DNA of 64,000 bases from Levilactobacillus tujiorum. Its GTDB lineage: Bacteria > Bacillota > Bacilli > Lactobacillales > Lactobacillaceae. Below the pieces are notes generated by a model. The model worked only from the letters and a program-made list of their open reading frames with translations. It made no database searches and was not told the DNA's origin. The position numbers and the translations under genes are program-made. The stretch covers positions 67,648 to 131,647 of the forward strand of contig NZ_JAAXLK010000006.1 in NCBI RefSeq assembly GCF_012641185.1, given 5' to 3'. Of this stretch, positions 20,303 through 30,921 are shown one piece after another. The first letter of the stretch is position 1; each line of letters opens with the position of its first letter.

Positions 20303-20589
20303 TGGAAGCACGTGACATTATTTTACGCCCAGTTGTTACTGAAGCCTCAATGGCAACTATGGACGACAAGCGTTACACGTTCGACGTTGATGTACGAGCA
20401 ACCAAGACTCAAGTCAAGCATGCCATTGAAGACATCTTTGACGTTAAGGTTGTTAAGGTCAACATCATGAACTTAAAGGGTAAGAAGAAGCGTCAAGGAC
20501 GTTACGAAGGCTACACTAAGAAGCGTCGTAAGGCCATTGTCAGCTTATCTGCCGACTCAAAAGAAATCAAGTTATTCAACGAAGAATAA
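20302..20589 (+). CDS. rplW: 50S ribosomal protein L23
   Basis: L23 (95 residues) sits at the exit of the peptide tunnel and docks trigger factor and [16 protein letters not shown] and the basic loop [18 protein letters not shown] are typical. The ATG overlaps the rplD stop. Confidence 0.98.
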   Translation: MEARDIILRPVVTEASMATMDDKRYTFDVDVRATKTQVKHAIEDIFDVKVVKVNIMNLKGKKKRQGRYEGYTKKRRKAIVSLSADSKEIKLFNEE

Positions 20590-20615
20590 AATCTCAGATA
20601 TAGGAGGGAAATAAC

Positions 20616-21464
20616 GTGGCGATTAAGAAATACAAACCAACAAGCAATGGTCGTCGTAATATGACGAGCTTGGTTTACAAAGACGTCATCACTAAGACGA
20701 CTCCTGAAAAGTCATTGCTTGATTCACAAAGTCACACTGCCGGCCGTAACAACGCTGGTCGTATGACTGTCCGTCATCGTGGCGGTGGTAACAAGCGCCA
20801 ATACCGGATCATCGACTTCAAGCGTATTAAGGATGATGTTCCAGCAACTGTTAAGGCAATCGAATACGATCCTAACCGGACTGCTAACATTGCTTTATTA
20901 GTTTACGCTGACGGTGTTAAGTCTTACATTATTGCGCCTAAGGGCTTAAAGGTTGGCGACAAGGTTCAATCTGGTCCAGAGGCTGATATCAAGGTTGGGA
21001 ACACGTTGCCATTGGCAAACATCCCATTTGGTACTGTTATTCACAACATCGAATTGAAGCCTGGTAAGGGTGGCCAATTGGTCCGTTCTGCTGGTACTTC
21101 AGCTCAATTGTTAGGTAAAGCTAACGATGACAAGTACGTGTTAGTTCGGTTATCATCTGGTGAAGTTCGGATGGTTCTGAAGGTTAACCGTGCAACGATC
21201 GGTGCCGTAGGTAACGAAGAACATGAATTAGTTAACGTTGGTAAAGCCGGCCGTACTCGTTGGGCTGGTCAACGTCCTCACGTTCGTGGTTCTGTTATGA
21301 ACCCTAACGATCACCCACATGGTGGTGGTGAAGGTAAGGCACCTGTTGGTTTACCATCTCCTCTTTCTCCATGGGGTAAGAAGACTGTTGGTAAGAAGAC
21401 GCGTTCTAAGAAGAACAAGAGCAACAAGTTCATCGTACGTCGTCGTAAAGGTTCCAAGATGTAA
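20616..21464 (+). CDS. rplB: 50S ribosomal protein L2
   Basis: L2 (282 residues) is needed for subunit association and peptidyl transfer. The conserved [19 protein letters not shown] block, with the functional histidine, is at about residues 226-244. The start is GTG 20616 behind TAGGAGGG. Confidence 0.98.
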   Translation: MAIKKYKPTSNGRRNMTSLVYKDVITKTTPEKSLLDSQSHTAGRNNAGRMTVRHRGGGNKRQYRIIDFKRIKDDVPATVKAIEYDPNRTANIALLVYADGVKSYIIAPKGLKVGDKVQSGPEADIKVGNTLPLANIPFGTVIHNIELKPGKGGQLVRSAGTSAQLLGKANDDKYVLVRLSSGEVRMVLKVNRATIGAVGNEEHELVNVGKAGRTRWAGQRPHVRGSVMNPNDHPHGGGEGKAPVGLPSPLSPWGKKTVGKKTRSKKNKSNKFIVRRRKGSKM

Positions 21465-21542
21465 TTTTCCGGTTATCCGGATGTCAAGAGACCTGGTGAT
21501 CATCGCATTTAGCGATGCGCCACAAGTAGAGGAGGTTTCATA

Positions 21543-21818
21543 ATGGGTCGTAGTTTGAAAAAAGGACCTTTCGCCGATGCGCACTTATTGAAGAAGATTG
21601 ATGCGCAGAAGGATCAAGACAAGAAAGCTGTCATCAAGACCTGGTCCCGTCGGTCTACTATTTTCCCTAGCTTTATTGGTTATACCATTGCTGTTTATGA
21701 TGGACGGAAGCATGTCCCAGTTTACATTCAAGAAGATATGGTAGGCCACAAGCTTGGCGAATTCGTACCAACCCGGACTTTCCGTGGTCATGGTGGCGAC
21801 GATAAAACAACTCGTTGA
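21543..21818 (+). CDS. rpsS: 30S ribosomal protein S19
   Basis: S19 (91 residues) forms a heterodimer with S13 in the 30S head and contacts the A-site finger. [19 protein letters not shown] and [16 protein letters not shown] are diagnostic. The 78-nt gap before it is one of the larger ones in this run. Confidence 0.98.
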   Translation: MGRSLKKGPFADAHLLKKIDAQKDQDKKAVIKTWSRRSTIFPSFIGYTIAVYDGRKHVPVYIQEDMVGHKLGEFVPTRTFRGHGGDDKTTR

Positions 21819-21834
21819 TAAGGAGGATTAACTA

Positions 21835-22191
21835 ATGGCTGAACAAGTTACATCAGCGCAAGCGACTGCTAAGACGGTTCGGATTGCTGCTCGCAAAGTC
21901 CGCCTTGTCATCGATCTTATCCGCGGCAAGAGCGTCGCTGAAGCGATCGCGATTTTAAAGTTCACACCGCGTGGAGCATCACCGGTAGTGGCAAAGGTAT
22001 TGAACTCAGCAATTGCTAACGCAGAAAACAATTTTGACTTAGATCGTCAAGATTTAGTTGTTAGCGAAGCCTATGTGAACGAAGGACCAACCCTCAAGCG
22101 GTTCCGTCCTCGTGCCAAAGGCTCTGCTTCACCAATCAACAAACGTACGAGTCACATTACGGTTGTTGTATCTGAAAAAGAGGAGGGATAA
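21835..22191 (+). CDS. rplV: 50S ribosomal protein L22
   Basis: L22 (118 residues) has a beta hairpin reaching the exit tunnel constriction ([20 protein letters not shown]), a known site of macrolide-resistance changes. Nothing unusual is seen. It is 3 nt upstream of rpsC. Confidence 0.98.
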   Translation: MAEQVTSAQATAKTVRIAARKVRLVIDLIRGKSVAEAIAILKFTPRGASPVVAKVLNSAIANAENNFDLDRQDLVVSEAYVNEGPTLKRFRPRAKGSASPINKRTSHITVVVSEKEEG

Positions 22192-22194
22192 CGC

Positions 22195-22854
22195 GTGGGT
22201 CAAAAAGTAAATCCAACTGGATTACGGGTCGGTATCATTCGCGACTGGGAAGCAAAGTGGTATGCTGAAAAGGATTTCGCTGCTTACCTGAAGGAAGACC
22301 TTCAAATCCGTAAATTTATCGAAAAGCGTCTCGTTGACGCATCTGTATCAACTGTTGAGATTGAACGGGCTGCAAACCGCGTCAACATCTCAATTCACAC
22401 TGCCAAGCCAGGTATGGTTATTGGTAAGGGTGGTTCAGAAGTCGAAAATCTCCGTAAGGAATTGAACGACTTAACTGGCAAGCGTGTCCACATCAACATC
22501 GTGGAAATCAAGAAGCCAGATCTGGACGCCAAATTGGTTGGCGAAAACATCGCCCGTCAATTGGAAGGTCGTGTTGCATTCCGTCGCGCTATGCGTGGAA
22601 CGATGCAACGGACTATGCGTTCTGGCGCCAAGGGTGTTAAGACGCAAGTATCAGGCCGTTTAAACGGTGCTGACATGTCCCGTGTCGAAAGCTATGCTGA
22701 AGGTACGGTTCCTCTGCACACGTTACGTGCTGATATTGATTATGCTTGGGTGGAAGCACACACCACTTACGGTTCTTTAGGTGTTAAGACCTGGATCTAC
22801 CGTGGCGAAATTCTGCCTGAAAAGAAACAAACTAACGGACAAGGAGGGAAATAG
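22195..22854 (+). CDS. rpsC: 30S ribosomal protein S3
   Basis: S3 (219 residues) lies at the mRNA entry channel. It has [18 protein letters not shown] and the KH-domain loop [16 protein letters not shown]. The start is GTG 22195 after GAGGAGGG. The stop is followed immediately by the rplP start. Confidence 0.98.
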   Translation: MGQKVNPTGLRVGIIRDWEAKWYAEKDFAAYLKEDLQIRKFIEKRLVDASVSTVEIERAANRVNISIHTAKPGMVIGKGGSEVENLRKELNDLTGKRVHINIVEIKKPDLDAKLVGENIARQLEGRVAFRRAMRGTMQRTMRSGAKGVKTQVSGRLNGADMSRVESYAEGTVPLHTLRADIDYAWVEAHTTYGSLGVKTWIYRGEILPEKKQTNGQGGK

Positions 22855-22855
22855 C

Positions 22856-23290
22856 ATGCTGGTACCTAAGCGAGTAAAGTTCCGTCGTGTTCACCGTGGT
22901 AAGCTTCGTGGCGAATCCAAGGGTGGCAAGAGCGTTGCTTTCGGCGACTACGGTTTGCAAGCGTTGGATTCCAAGTGGATCACCAACCGTCAAATCGAAG
23001 CGGCCCGTGTTGCAATTACGCGTTACATGAAGCGTGGTGGGAAAGTTTGGATTAAGATTTTCCCTCACAAATCCTACACCAGTAAAGGTGTTGGGGTCCG
23101 GATGGGTAATGGTAAAGGTACGCCTGATGGCTGGGTAGCCCCAGTTAAGCGTGGCAAGGTAATGTTTGAAGTCGGTGGTGTTTCTGAAGAAACAGCCCGC
23201 GAAGCATTACGTCTTGCAGCCATGAAACTTCCCGTTCGCACTAAGGTTTTAACCCGAGAGGAAGTAGGTGGCGAATCTAATGAAGACTAA
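22856..23290 (+). CDS. rplP: 50S ribosomal protein L16
   Basis: L16 (144 residues) helps shape the A-site tRNA binding region. The start is ATG 22856 ([15 protein letters not shown]) behind AAGGAGGG; a longer in-frame reading overlaps rpsC and is not family-like. The 3' end overlaps rpmC by 11 nt. Confidence 0.98.
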   Translation: MLVPKRVKFRRVHRGKLRGESKGGKSVAFGDYGLQALDSKWITNRQIEAARVAITRYMKRGGKVWIKIFPHKSYTSKGVGVRMGNGKGTPDGWVAPVKRGKVMFEVGGVSEETAREALRLAAMKLPVRTKVLTREEVGGESNED

Positions 23291-23474
23291 AGAAATCAAC
23301 GAATTAACCACTGCTGAAATGCTCGATAAAGAAAAGAGCTACAAGGACGAATTATTCAACTTGCGTTTCCAATTAGCTACTGGTCAATTGGAAAACACTG
23401 CACGGTTGAAGCAGGTTCGCAAGAACATTGCGCGGATTAAGACCGCTCTTCGTCAACAAGAACTGAACAAGTAG
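23280..23474 (+). CDS. rpmC: 50S ribosomal protein L29
   Basis: L29 (64 residues) is the small helical protein near the tunnel exit. I start at ATG 23280 ([14 protein letters not shown]), inside the last codons of rplP, with the ribosome site AGAGGAAGTAGG upstream. An in-frame GTG at 23268 would add four residues not typical of the family. Confidence 0.95.
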   Translation: MKTKEINELTTAEMLDKEKSYKDELFNLRFQLATGQLENTARLKQVRKNIARIKTALRQQELNK

Positions 23475-23502
23475 AATACGATAAGAAGGAGGTCACTAAT
23501 AC

Positions 23503-23769
23503 ATGAGTGATGCACGTAATAACCGCAAGGTTTACCGTGGTCGTGTCGTTTCCGACAAAATGGATAAGACGATCACTGTCGTTGTAGAAACGACGAAGAC
23601 GGATGCAAGATATGGTAAGCGTGTCAAGTACTCCAAGAAGTACAAGGCACATGACGAAAACAACGAAGCACAAACTGGCGACATTGTTGAAATCATGGAA
23701 ACTCGTCCATTATCTGCTACCAAGCGGTTCCGCTTAGTCGACATTGTTGAAAAAGCAGTAATCATTTAG
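23503..23769 (+). CDS. rpsQ: 30S ribosomal protein S17
   Basis: S17 (88 residues) is a primary 16S rRNA-binding OB-fold protein. [18 protein letters not shown] and [14 protein letters not shown] are conserved blocks. A strong GAAGGAGG lies before the start. Confidence 0.98.
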   Translation: MSDARNNRKVYRGRVVSDKMDKTITVVVETTKTDARYGKRVKYSKKYKAHDENNEAQTGDIVEIMETRPLSATKRFRLVDIVEKAVII

Positions 23770-23819
23770 GTGTCGTTTTTATCGTATTCTGAACTAGATC
23801 TGAAGGGAGGACACTAGCT

Positions 23820-24188
23820 GTGATCCAACAAGAAAGTCGCTTAAAGGTTGCCGATAATTCTGGCGCCCGGGAAATCCTGACTATCAAGGTTCTGGGTGGC
23901 TCAAAACGTCGCTACGCCGGAATCGGTGATATCATCGTTGCTACTGTCAAACAAGCAACACCAGGTGGCGTTGTCAAAAAAGGTGATGTGGTCAAGGCTG
24001 TTATCGTTCGTACGAAGTCTCGTGTACGTCGTAATGACGGTTCTTACATTGGTTTTGATGAGAATGCTGCTGTGCTGATTAAAGACGACAAGAGCCCACA
24101 AGGGACTCGGATCTTTGGACCAGTTGCACGTGAACTGCGTGACAACGACTTCATGAAGATTATCTCATTAGCACCCGAAGTACTGTAA
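23820..24188 (+). CDS. rplN: 50S ribosomal protein L14
   Basis: L14 (122 residues) lies at the subunit interface and forms a bridge. The start is GTG 23820 ([16 protein letters not shown]) behind AAGGGAGG. The block [20 protein letters not shown] is diagnostic. Confidence 0.98.
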   Translation: MIQQESRLKVADNSGAREILTIKVLGGSKRRYAGIGDIIVATVKQATPGGVVKKGDVVKAVIVRTKSRVRRNDGSYIGFDENAAVLIKDDKSPQGTRIFGPVARELRDNDFMKIISLAPEVL

Positions 24189-24224
24189 TTAAGAATCGCG
24201 TTAAACAAGGAGGTGCCCACAGGA

Positions 24225-24536
24225 ATGCTTATTAAAACTGGTGACAAGGTCCGCGTGATCGCTGGCAAGGACAAAGGCAAGGAAGGTACTGTTTCCAAAG
24301 TCTTCAATGCTAAGAACCGCGTGATCGTTAAAGGCGTCAATATGATTAAGAAGCACCAAAAAGCTTCTCAAACTAATCCCCAAGGCGGAATTATTGATAT
24401 TGAAGCACCAATTCACGCATCCAACGTTATGCTTATTGATCCTTCGAACAACGAACCAACCCGGCTTGGCGTTCGTGTTGAAGATGGTCACAAAGTCCGG
24501 TTCGCTAAGAAGTCCGGCGAAACCATCGACAAATAA
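24225..24536 (+). CDS. rplX: 50S ribosomal protein L24
   Basis: L24 (103 residues) is a KOW-domain assembly initiator near the tunnel exit. I use ATG 24225 ([20 protein letters not shown]), about 10 nt after AAGGAGG. A GTG at 24213 is in frame but falls within the ribosome site. Confidence 0.97.
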   Translation: MLIKTGDKVRVIAGKDKGKEGTVSKVFNAKNRVIVKGVNMIKKHQKASQTNPQGGIIDIEAPIHASNVMLIDPSNNEPTRLGVRVEDGHKVRFAKKSGETIDK

Positions 24537-24561
24537 TCACTGAAAGGAGGAACATCATTTC

Positions 24562-25104
24562 ATGTCAGCTCGTTTAAAAGAAAAGTACGTTAATGAAATT
24601 ACACCATCAATGGTGGAAAAATTCAGCTACAGTTCTGTTATGCAAACGCCGAAGATCGAAAAGATCGTATTGAACATGGGTGTTGGTGATGCTGTTTCCA
24701 ACGCTAAAAACTTGGACGAAGCCGTTGAAGAACTTGGTTTGATTTCTGGTCAAAAGCCATTGGTTACTAAGGCCAAGAAGTCAATCGCAACCTTCCGTCT
24801 TCGTGAAGGCATGTCAATCGGTGCTAAGGTTACCCTCCGTGGTGACCGGATGTACGAATTTCTGGATAAGTTGATCAACGTGTCATTGCCACGTGTTCGT
24901 GACTTCCATGGTGTTAGTTCCCGTGCCTTTGATGGTCGTGGTAACTACACTTTGGGGATCAAGGAACAATTGATCTTCCCAGAAATCAACTTTGATAACG
25001 TTAACCGTGTTCGTGGTTTGGACATCGTTATCGTTACGACGGCTAACACTGATGAAGAGTCACGCGAAATGTTGACTCAATTCGGTATGCCGTTTGCACA
25101 CTAA
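24562..25104 (+). CDS. rplE: 50S ribosomal protein L5
   Basis: L5 (180 residues) binds 5S rRNA and contacts P-site tRNA. The blocks [12 protein letters not shown] and [20 protein letters not shown] are canonical. AAAGGAGG precedes the ATG. Confidence 0.98.
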   Translation: MSARLKEKYVNEITPSMVEKFSYSSVMQTPKIEKIVLNMGVGDAVSNAKNLDEAVEELGLISGQKPLVTKAKKSIATFRLREGMSIGAKVTLRGDRMYEFLDKLINVSLPRVRDFHGVSSRAFDGRGNYTLGIKEQLIFPEINFDNVNRVRGLDIVIVTTANTDEESREMLTQFGMPFAH

Positions 25105-25123
25105 TTAAGGAGGTTCACACAAA

Positions 25124-25309
25124 TTGGCTAAGAAATCACAAATTGCTAAGAACAAGCGTCCTGCGAAGTTCTCTACACAAGAATATACTCGTTGCGAACG
25201 TTGTGGACGTCCACACTCTGTTTATCAAAAGTTCCACCTTTGCCGTATCTGCCTACGCGAACTTGCCCACAAGGGTCAAATTCCTGGTATGAAGAAGGCT
25301 AGTTGGTAA
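25124..25309 (+). CDS. rpsN: 30S ribosomal protein S14, zinc-binding type
   Basis: S14 of the short C+ type (61 residues). CERCG and CRIC supply the four zinc cysteines. The start is TTG 25124 behind AAGGAGG. The presence of this form in the operon suggests it is the main S14; zinc-free paralogs, when present, are usually encoded elsewhere. Confidence 0.98.
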   Translation: MAKKSQIAKNKRPAKFSTQEYTRCERCGRPHSVYQKFHLCRICLRELAHKGQIPGMKKASW

Positions 25310-25342
25310 AACGAATTTTAAACAAAGGGAGGGTAAACGTTA

Positions 25343-25741
25343 ATGTCCATGACTGATCCTATTGCAGACTTCTTGACGCGGATCCGTAACGCCAACATGG
25401 TGCGTCACGAATCACTCGAAGTACCTGCATCTAAAATTAAACGCGACATCGCTGAAATCCTGAAGCGCGAAGGGTTCATCCGTAACGTCGAATACATCGA
25501 TGATGACAAGCAAGGCATCATCCGCGTATTCCTGAAGTACGGTAAGGATAACCAACGTGTCATCAGTGGTTTGAAGCGTATTTCTAAGCCCGGCTTACGT
25601 TCATACGTTAAGGCCGACGCTGTACCAAAGGTTTTAAACGGTTTAGGTATCGCTATTATCTCCACCTCTGAAGGGGTAGTTACTGATAAAGAAGCGCGTG
25701 CTAAGAAAATCGGTGGCGAAGTTCTCGCCTACGTTTGGTAA
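25343..25741 (+). CDS. rpsH: 30S ribosomal protein S8
   Basis: S8 (132 residues) binds the central domain of 16S rRNA, and S8 is the classical spc operon autoregulator in E. coli. [16 protein letters not shown] and the C-terminal block GGEVLAYVW are family hallmarks. The ATG at 25343 or the one two codons later could be used. Confidence 0.98.
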   Translation: MSMTDPIADFLTRIRNANMVRHESLEVPASKIKRDIAEILKREGFIRNVEYIDDDKQGIIRVFLKYGKDNQRVISGLKRISKPGLRSYVKADAVPKVLNGLGIAIISTSEGVVTDKEARAKKIGGEVLAYVW

Positions 25742-25771
25742 AACTTTTAAAAAGATAGGAGGTGCCTTACA

Positions 25772-26308
25772 GTGAGTCGTATTGGTTATAAAACGGTCAA
25801 CGTCCCAGCTGGCGTTGAAGTTAAGCGCGATGGTGATCAAGTGACTGTCAAAGGTCCTAAGGGTTCTTTAACCCGGACGTTCTCAGACATCATCACCATG
25901 AAGATTAGTGACGGTGCGGTTGATTTCGACCGTCCTGACAACAACAACAAGACCCGTGCTCTTCACGGTACTCAGCGAGCTAACTTGAACAACATGGTTG
26001 AAGGTGTTGTTAATGGTTTCGCTAAGACCTTGAAGTTGGTCGGTGTTGGTTACCGTGTTCAAGCTAAGGGTAAGACTTTGGTATTGAGCGTTGGTTACTC
26101 CAACCCTGTTGAAATGGCTATTCCAGAAGATTTAGAGGTTAAGGTTCCTGATAACACAACCATCAACATCTCTGGGATCAGCAAGCAAGAAGTCGGTGAC
26201 TTTGCTGCCGAAGTTCGTGCTGTTCGTTCACCAGAACCTTACAAAGGTAAGGGTATCCGTTACGAAAACGAATACGTTCGGATTCGTGAAGGTAAGACTG
26301 GTAAGTAA
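25772..26308 (+). CDS. rplF: 50S ribosomal protein L6
   Basis: L6 (178 residues) supports the factor-binding stalk base. It has [18 protein letters not shown] and the C-terminal [17 protein letters not shown]. The start is GTG 25772 behind TAGGAGGTG. Confidence 0.98.
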   Translation: MSRIGYKTVNVPAGVEVKRDGDQVTVKGPKGSLTRTFSDIITMKISDGAVDFDRPDNNNKTRALHGTQRANLNNMVEGVVNGFAKTLKLVGVGYRVQAKGKTLVLSVGYSNPVEMAIPEDLEVKVPDNTTINISGISKQEVGDFAAEVRAVRSPEPYKGKGIRYENEYVRIREGKTGK

Positions 26309-26355
26309 CAGTAACGCAGCTTAATTGCTGATAATTCTACAAAGAGGTGACTATT

Positions 26356-26712
26356 TTGATTACAAAACCAGATAAGAATAAGACACGTCAAAAGCGTCAT
26401 ATGCGTGTTCGTAACAAAATTTCTGGAACTGCAGAACGCCCACGCTTAAACGTTTTCCGCTCTAACAAAAACATCTACGCTCAAGTCATTGATGACGTAG
26501 CGGGTGTCACGCTTGTTAGTGCCTCAACGTTAGACAGCGAAGTGAGTGGTGACAACAAGACCGACCAAGCTAAGGCTGTTGGTGTTTTAGTTGCTAAGCG
26601 TGCTGTCGAAAAGAAGATTAGCAACGTCGTGTTTGATCGTGGCGGTTACTTATACCACGGCCGTGTTCAAGCATTGGCAGAAGCTGCTCGTGAAAACGGG
26701 CTAGAATTTTAA
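26356..26712 (+). CDS. rplR: 50S ribosomal protein L18
   Basis: L18 (118 residues) binds 5S rRNA with L5. I prefer TTG 26356 ([20 protein letters not shown]) because AGAGGTG lies at the right distance and family members begin this way; GTG 26347 is in frame but overlaps the ribosome site. [15 protein letters not shown] is diagnostic. Confidence 0.95.
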   Translation: MITKPDKNKTRQKRHMRVRNKISGTAERPRLNVFRSNKNIYAQVIDDVAGVTLVSASTLDSEVSGDNKTDQAKAVGVLVAKRAVEKKISNVVFDRGGYLYHGRVQALAEAARENGLEF

Positions 26713-26734
26713 CAGTAAGGAGGAATAACCACAC

Positions 26735-27238
26735 ATGGCAAAATTTATTGATCCCGACAAGTTAGAACTTGAAGATAACGTTGTTGCTATCAACCGGATC
26801 ACCAAAGTTGTTAAAGGTGGCCGTCGTCTTCGGTTCTCAGCACTTGTAATTGTCGGCGATAAGAACGGTCACGTTGGCTTTGGTACTGGTAAAGCTCAAG
26901 AAGTTCCAGAAGCTATTCGTAAGGCTGTTGAAGCCGCTCGTAAGAACTTGATCGAAGTTCCAATCGTGGGAACGACCATTCCTCACGAAGCACTTGGTCT
27001 TTACGGTGGGGGTAAGATCTTACTTAAGCCTGCTGCTGAAGGTTCTGGAGTTACTGCTGGTGGTGCCGTACGTTCCGTCATGGAATTAGCCGGTGTTGCT
27101 GACGTTACTTCCAAGCGTCTTGGCTCTAACACGCCAGTTAACGCAGTTCGTGCCACTTTTGCTGGCCTTGCTGAGTTGAAGCGTGCTGAAGAAGTTGCCG
27201 CTCTCCGTGGTGTCTCTCTTCAACACTTAGCTGAATAA
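26735..27238 (+). CDS. rpsE: 30S ribosomal protein S5
   Basis: S5 (167 residues) acts in decoding fidelity and mRNA helicase activity at the entry tunnel. The spectinomycin-contact loop [18 protein letters not shown] looks wild type. AAGGAGG precedes the ATG. Confidence 0.98.
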   Translation: MAKFIDPDKLELEDNVVAINRITKVVKGGRRLRFSALVIVGDKNGHVGFGTGKAQEVPEAIRKAVEAARKNLIEVPIVGTTIPHEALGLYGGGKILLKPAAEGSGVTAGGAVRSVMELAGVADVTSKRLGSNTPVNAVRATFAGLAELKRAEEVAALRGVSLQHLAE

Positions 27239-27252
27239 GGAGGGGTATTAAA

Positions 27253-27435
27253 ATGGCTCAATTAAAAGTTACTTTAATTCATAGTGCTGCACATCGCCTC
27301 CCTAAACAGCGGAAGATCGTGGAATCGCTCGGTTTGAACCGTGTTAACAGCACTGTTGTGAAACCTGACAACGAAGCCACTCGCGGTGCGCTTTTCCAAA
27401 TCGCACATTTAATTAAGGTTGAAGAAGTTAAGTAG
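27253..27435 (+). CDS. rpmD: 50S ribosomal protein L30
   Basis: L30 (60 residues) is a small 23S rRNA-binding protein of the large subunit. It has [19 protein letters not shown] and the C-terminal HLIKVEE. AAGGAGGGG precedes the start, 14 nt after rpsE. Confidence 0.97.
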   Translation: MAQLKVTLIHSAAHRLPKQRKIVESLGLNRVNSTVVKPDNEATRGALFQIAHLIKVEEVK

Positions 27436-27470
27436 TACTCATTTCATTTTATAAGGAGGTGCGCAATAGC

Positions 27471-27905
27471 ATGAAGTTGAACGAATTAAAACCTGCTGAA
27501 GGCTCACGGAAGGTTCGTAACCGGGTCGGTCGTGGTGATTCATCTGGTAACGGTAAGACTGCTGGGCGTGGCCAAAAGGGTCAAAAGGCTCGTAGCAAGA
27601 CTCGTTTGGGTTTTGAAGGTGGCCAAATGCCACTGTACCGTCGGATTCCAAAGCGTGGGTTTACCAACATTAACCGTAAGGAATTTGCTGTCGTAAACTT
27701 ATCCGCTTTGAACGTCTTTGATGATGGTGCTGAAGTTACTCCAGCTGCCTTAGTCGAAGCCGGCATCGTGAAGAACGAAAAGGCCGGTGTCAAGATCTTA
27801 GGTAACGGCGAAGTAACGAAGAAGTTAACGGTTAAAGCCGCTAAGTTCTCCAAGTCAGCTGCCGAAGCTATCGAAGCTGCTGGTGGTAAGACTGAGGTGA
27901 TTTAA
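27471..27905 (+). CDS. rplO: 50S ribosomal protein L15
   Basis: L15 (144 residues) is a late assembly protein with a glycine-rich basic N-terminus ([19 protein letters not shown]). The start is ATG 27471 ([20 protein letters not shown]) with AAGGAGG upstream. The stop overlaps the secY start by one base. Confidence 0.98.
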   Translation: MKLNELKPAEGSRKVRNRVGRGDSSGNGKTAGRGQKGQKARSKTRLGFEGGQMPLYRRIPKRGFTNINRKEFAVVNLSALNVFDDGAEVTPAALVEAGIVKNEKAGVKILGNGEVTKKLTVKAAKFSKSAAEAIEAAGGKTEVI

Positions 27906-29236
27906 TGCTCTCAAGCTTAAAAAACGCGTTTAAGATTAAAGATATTCGTAAAAAGATTCTCTTTACTCTTCTGGTTTTGATTGTCTTTCGGTTGGGTACC
28001 TATATTACTGTCCCCGGCATTAACGCGAAGGCACTTCAAAGCGTTGCGTCTTCTGGGTTAGTTAGTATTCTAGATACCTTCAGTGGTGGTGGGTTAACCA
28101 ACTATTCCATCTTCGCGATGGGGGTTTCACCTTACATCACTGCACAAATCGTTATTCAATTGCTACAGATGGACATCGTTCCACGCTTTGTTGAATGGAG
28201 TAAACAAGGGGACGTTGGTCGACGGAAGTTAAACCAAGCTACGCGTTACTTAGCGATTGCTTTGGCCTTTGTCCAGTCGATCGGGATCACTGCCGGTTTC
28301 AGTGCGTTAAGCTCAATGAAGCTGGTGCAAAATCCTAGTGTGGCAACATACTTATCAATTGGGTTAATCCTGACTGGTGGGACCATGTTGACCACTTGGA
28401 TGGGTGATATGATCACCGATCGTGGATTAGGTAACGGGATTTCAATGATTATCTTTGCGGGTATCATTGCTCGGACGCCTACTTCTGTTCACAAACTTTA
28501 CCGTAATTACTTCGTTGACATTGCTAACGGTGACCTGTGGAAGAGTGTACTCTTTGTCTTAGGTTTAGTGGTCTTGGTTCTGTTGATTATCACGTTTACG
28601 ACGTGGGTTCAACAAGCCGAACGACGGGTTCCTATGCAATACACACGGCGGGTATCTGGTTCGCCAGATAGCAGTTATCTTCCTTTAAAGGTTAACGTCG
28701 CTGGGGTTATTCCAGTTATCTTCGCAAGTTCGTTTATTGCCACGCCACAGACTATTCTGATGGCTTTCCAAAACACGCACTCGCAAGATGCTTGGTACCA
28801 GACTATGACCAACCTTTTCAACATGCAAACCGTTGATGGTGCCATTCTGTACACCGTTCTGATCATTGTGTTCACGTTCTTCTATGCGTTCGTTCAAGTT
28901 AACCCAGAAAAGTTGTCTGAGAACCTGCAAAAGCAGGGGAGCTACATTCCTGGTGTTTGGCCTGGTCACGAAACGCAGTCATACGTTTCCAGTTTGTTGA
29001 TGCGACTCAGCACTGTTGGGTCACTCTTCCTTGGATTCATTTCCTTAATTCCGTTGTTAGCCCAAAATCTTTGGGACTTAGATGAGTCTATTGGTTTAGG
29101 TGGTACCAGCCTCTTAATCGTCGTTGGTGTGGCCATCGAAACCATGCGACAGGTTGACGGATTGATGATGAAGCGCGAATACGTCGGCTTTATTCAAGGG
29201 TCACCAGATGATCCGCAAGGTCCAGAACCAGCTTAA
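27905..29236 (+). CDS. secY: Protein translocase channel subunit SecY
   Basis: SecY (443 residues) forms the protein-conducting channel in the membrane with SecE and SecG. Ten hydrophobic segments can be seen, with the conserved VPGIN, GLGNGISMIIFAGI and RRVPMQYTRR stretches. Its start overlaps the rplO stop, as expected in the spc operon. GGGTGTG/CACACC (29251-29275) after the gene is a weak hairpin. Confidence 0.98.
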   Translation: MLSSLKNAFKIKDIRKKILFTLLVLIVFRLGTYITVPGINAKALQSVASSGLVSILDTFSGGGLTNYSIFAMGVSPYITAQIVIQLLQMDIVPRFVEWSKQGDVGRRKLNQATRYLAIALAFVQSIGITAGFSALSSMKLVQNPSVATYLSIGLILTGGTMLTTWMGDMITDRGLGNGISMIIFAGIIARTPTSVHKLYRNYFVDIANGDLWKSVLFVLGLVVLVLLIITFTTWVQQAERRVPMQYTRRVSGSPDSSYLPLKVNVAGVIPVIFASSFIATPQTILMAFQNTHSQDAWYQTMTNLFNMQTVDGAILYTVLIIVFTFFYAFVQVNPEKLSENLQKQGSYIPGVWPGHETQSYVSSLLMRLSTVGSLFLGFISLIPLLAQNLWDLDESIGLGGTSLLIVVGVAIETMRQVDGLMMKREYVGFIQGSPDDPQGPEPA

Positions 29237-29320
29237 TGAGTTTCCAGCGGGTGTGTTGATCTAATTGGCACACCTGCTTGTGTATTTCAGGCTAATAATT
29301 TTGAAATAAGGAGAACGAAC

Positions 29321-29980
29321 ATGACAGCAATGAATTTAATCCTCATGGGCCTACCGGGTGCCGGTAAGGGAACCCAAGCTCAAAAGATTATCGACGAGTT
29401 CCATCTACCGCATATTTCTACGGGAGATATCTTCCGTGAAGCGATGAAGAACGAAACCGAAATGGGCTTGGCAGCTAAGAAGTTCATCGATAAAGGTGAA
29501 TTGGTACCGGATGAAGTCACAAATGGCATCGTTCGTGATCGCTTAGCTCAAGATGATACTAAGGTTGGGTTCATGCTTGATGGTTTCCCTCGTTCGTTAG
29601 TTCAAGCCGAAGCTTTAGATAGCTTTGGTCCTGAATTGAACCGGACCATCAACGCTGTGATCAACATTCACGTTGAACCCGATGTCTTAGTTGAACGCCT
29701 TTCCGGTCGGTACATCTGCCGGACTTGTGGCGCAACCTATCACAAGCTTTACAACAACCCTAAGGTTGAAGGGACTTGTGATGTGTGTGGCGGCCATGAT
29801 TTCTATCAACGTGAAGATGATAAGCCTGAAACGGTGAAGAATCGTCTGGCGGTTAACCTGAAGGCTAACACGCCATTGGTCGATTACTACACCAAGAAGG
29901 GGTTACTCTTCACCGTAGATGGTGACCGGGCTATCGATGATGTTTATGCTGACATTGAAAAGATCTTGAAGAACCTATAG
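29321..29980 (+). CDS. adk: Adenylate kinase
   Basis: Adenylate kinase (219 residues) interconverts ATP, ADP and AMP. The P-loop [10 protein letters not shown] is at residues 9-18. The LID domain is the long form with a four-cysteine zinc site (CRTCG and CDVCG). AAGGAG lies 7 nt before ATG 29321; an internal ATG at 29330 is also possible. map (methionine aminopeptidase), which follows adk in Bacillus, is absent here. Confidence 0.98.
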   Translation: MTAMNLILMGLPGAGKGTQAQKIIDEFHLPHISTGDIFREAMKNETEMGLAAKKFIDKGELVPDEVTNGIVRDRLAQDDTKVGFMLDGFPRSLVQAEALDSFGPELNRTINAVINIHVEPDVLVERLSGRYICRTCGATYHKLYNNPKVEGTCDVCGGHDFYQREDDKPETVKNRLAVNLKANTPLVDYYTKKGLLFTVDGDRAIDDVYADIEKILKNL

Positions 29981-29994
29981 GTTTTACTAAGTTC

Positions 29995-30023
29995 TTGCTA
30001 AGTTGTGGGAATTATGGTAGACT
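29995..30023 (+). promoter_or_regulatory. infA / alpha operon promoter
   Basis: TTGCTA (29995-30000) and TAGACT (30018-30023) lie 17 nt apart, just after adk. This suggests that infA-rpmJ-rpsM-rpsK-rpoA-rplQ can be transcribed separately. Confidence 0.65.
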
Positions 30024-30033
30024 TATTCAGGTT

Positions 30034-30097
30034 TAGCCTGTAAATGGCGTGCTATCGCGATTCACAGGTGCTAGGTGGGAGCAAAATCCTTGTTCCC
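30034..30097 (+). promoter_or_regulatory. Two-hairpin leader of infA
   Basis: CCTGT (30037-30041) with ACAGG (30064-30068), extended inwards by AAT/ATT, forms one hairpin. GGGAGCAA (30077-30084) with TTGTTCCC (30090-30097) forms a second. Both lie within the roughly 115-nt leader after the predicted start. No terminator U-run is present, so any control would more likely be by protein binding or on translation. Confidence 0.45.
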
Positions 30098-30144
30098 GCT
30101 GCTTTTACGTGTATTTTACACGCAATTAAAAGGGAGGTACTTTC

Positions 30145-30363
30145 GTGGCGAAAAGCGATGTCATCGAAGTCGAAGGTAAAGTTACCGAAACATTACCTAA
30201 CGCAATGTTTCGGGTCGAATTAGAAAACGGTCATGAGATTCTCGCTCACGTTTCCGGAAAGATTCGGATGCATTACATCCGGATTCTGCCTGGTGATCGA
30301 GTAACTGTTGAAATGTCACCGTATGACTTGTCTAAAGGCCGGATTACTTATCGTTTCAAGTAA
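30145..30363 (+). CDS. infA: Translation initiation factor IF-1
   Basis: IF-1 (72 residues) is a single OB-fold protein that blocks the A site during initiation. It has [20 protein letters not shown] and the C-terminal GRITYRFK. The start is GTG 30145 behind AAGGGAGG. Confidence 0.98.
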   Translation: MAKSDVIEVEGKVTETLPNAMFRVELENGHEILAHVSGKIRMHYIRILPGDRVTVEMSPYDLSKGRITYRFK

Positions 30364-30392
30364 CCACCTGGACAGATGTAGGAGGGATATTC

Positions 30393-30512
30393 ATGAAAGT
30401 AAGACCATCAGTTAAGCCAATGTGCGAACACTGCAAGGTTATCAAGCGTAAGGGTCGAGTAATGGTTATTTGCTCAGCCAACCCTAAGCACAAACAACGC
30501 CAGGGTAAGTAA
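30393..30512 (+). CDS. rpmJ: 50S ribosomal protein L36
   Basis: A 39-residue protein, [20 protein letters not shown] onwards, with zinc ligands CEHC, a third Cys in VICSANP and a His near the end (C+ type L36). TAGGAGGG precedes the ATG. It lies between infA and rpsM, its usual place. It is short enough to be missed by gene callers that use a length cut-off. Confidence 0.97.
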   Translation: MKVRPSVKPMCEHCKVIKRKGRVMVICSANPKHKQRQGK

Positions 30513-30538
30513 TTCAATTTATAGGAGGTGCACATTAA

Positions 30539-30904
30539 ATGCCACGTATTGCTGGAGTGGATTTACCACGTGATAAGCGAATCGCTTATGGTTTGACTTA
30601 CATTTTTGGAATCGGGATCAACACCGCACACAAGATTGTTGCGGATGCTGGTGTCCCAGAAGACGTTCGGGTTCGCGATTTGACACCTGATCAAGAAGAT
30701 AAGGTACGTGCCGAAGTCGACAAGTACAAGGTTGAAGGTGACTTACGTCGTGAAGTTAGCCTGAACATCAAGAACTTGCAAGAAATCGGTTCTTACCGTG
30801 GTATGCGTCACCGTCGCGGTTTACCTGTTCGCGGCCAACACACCAAGAACAATGCCCGCACTCGGAAGGGTAAAGCCGTTTCGATTGCCGGTAAGAAGAA
30901 GTAA
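30539..30904 (+). CDS. rpsM: 30S ribosomal protein S13
   Basis: S13 (121 residues) contacts P-site tRNA and forms subunit bridges. It has [20 protein letters not shown] and the basic tail [27 protein letters not shown] precedes the start. Confidence 0.98.
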   Translation: MPRIAGVDLPRDKRIAYGLTYIFGIGINTAHKIVADAGVPEDVRVRDLTPDQEDKVRAEVDKYKVEGDLRREVSLNIKNLQEIGSYRGMRHRRGLPVRGQHTKNNARTRKGKAVSIAGKKK

Positions 30905-30921
30905 AGGAGGGTAAACACTTT

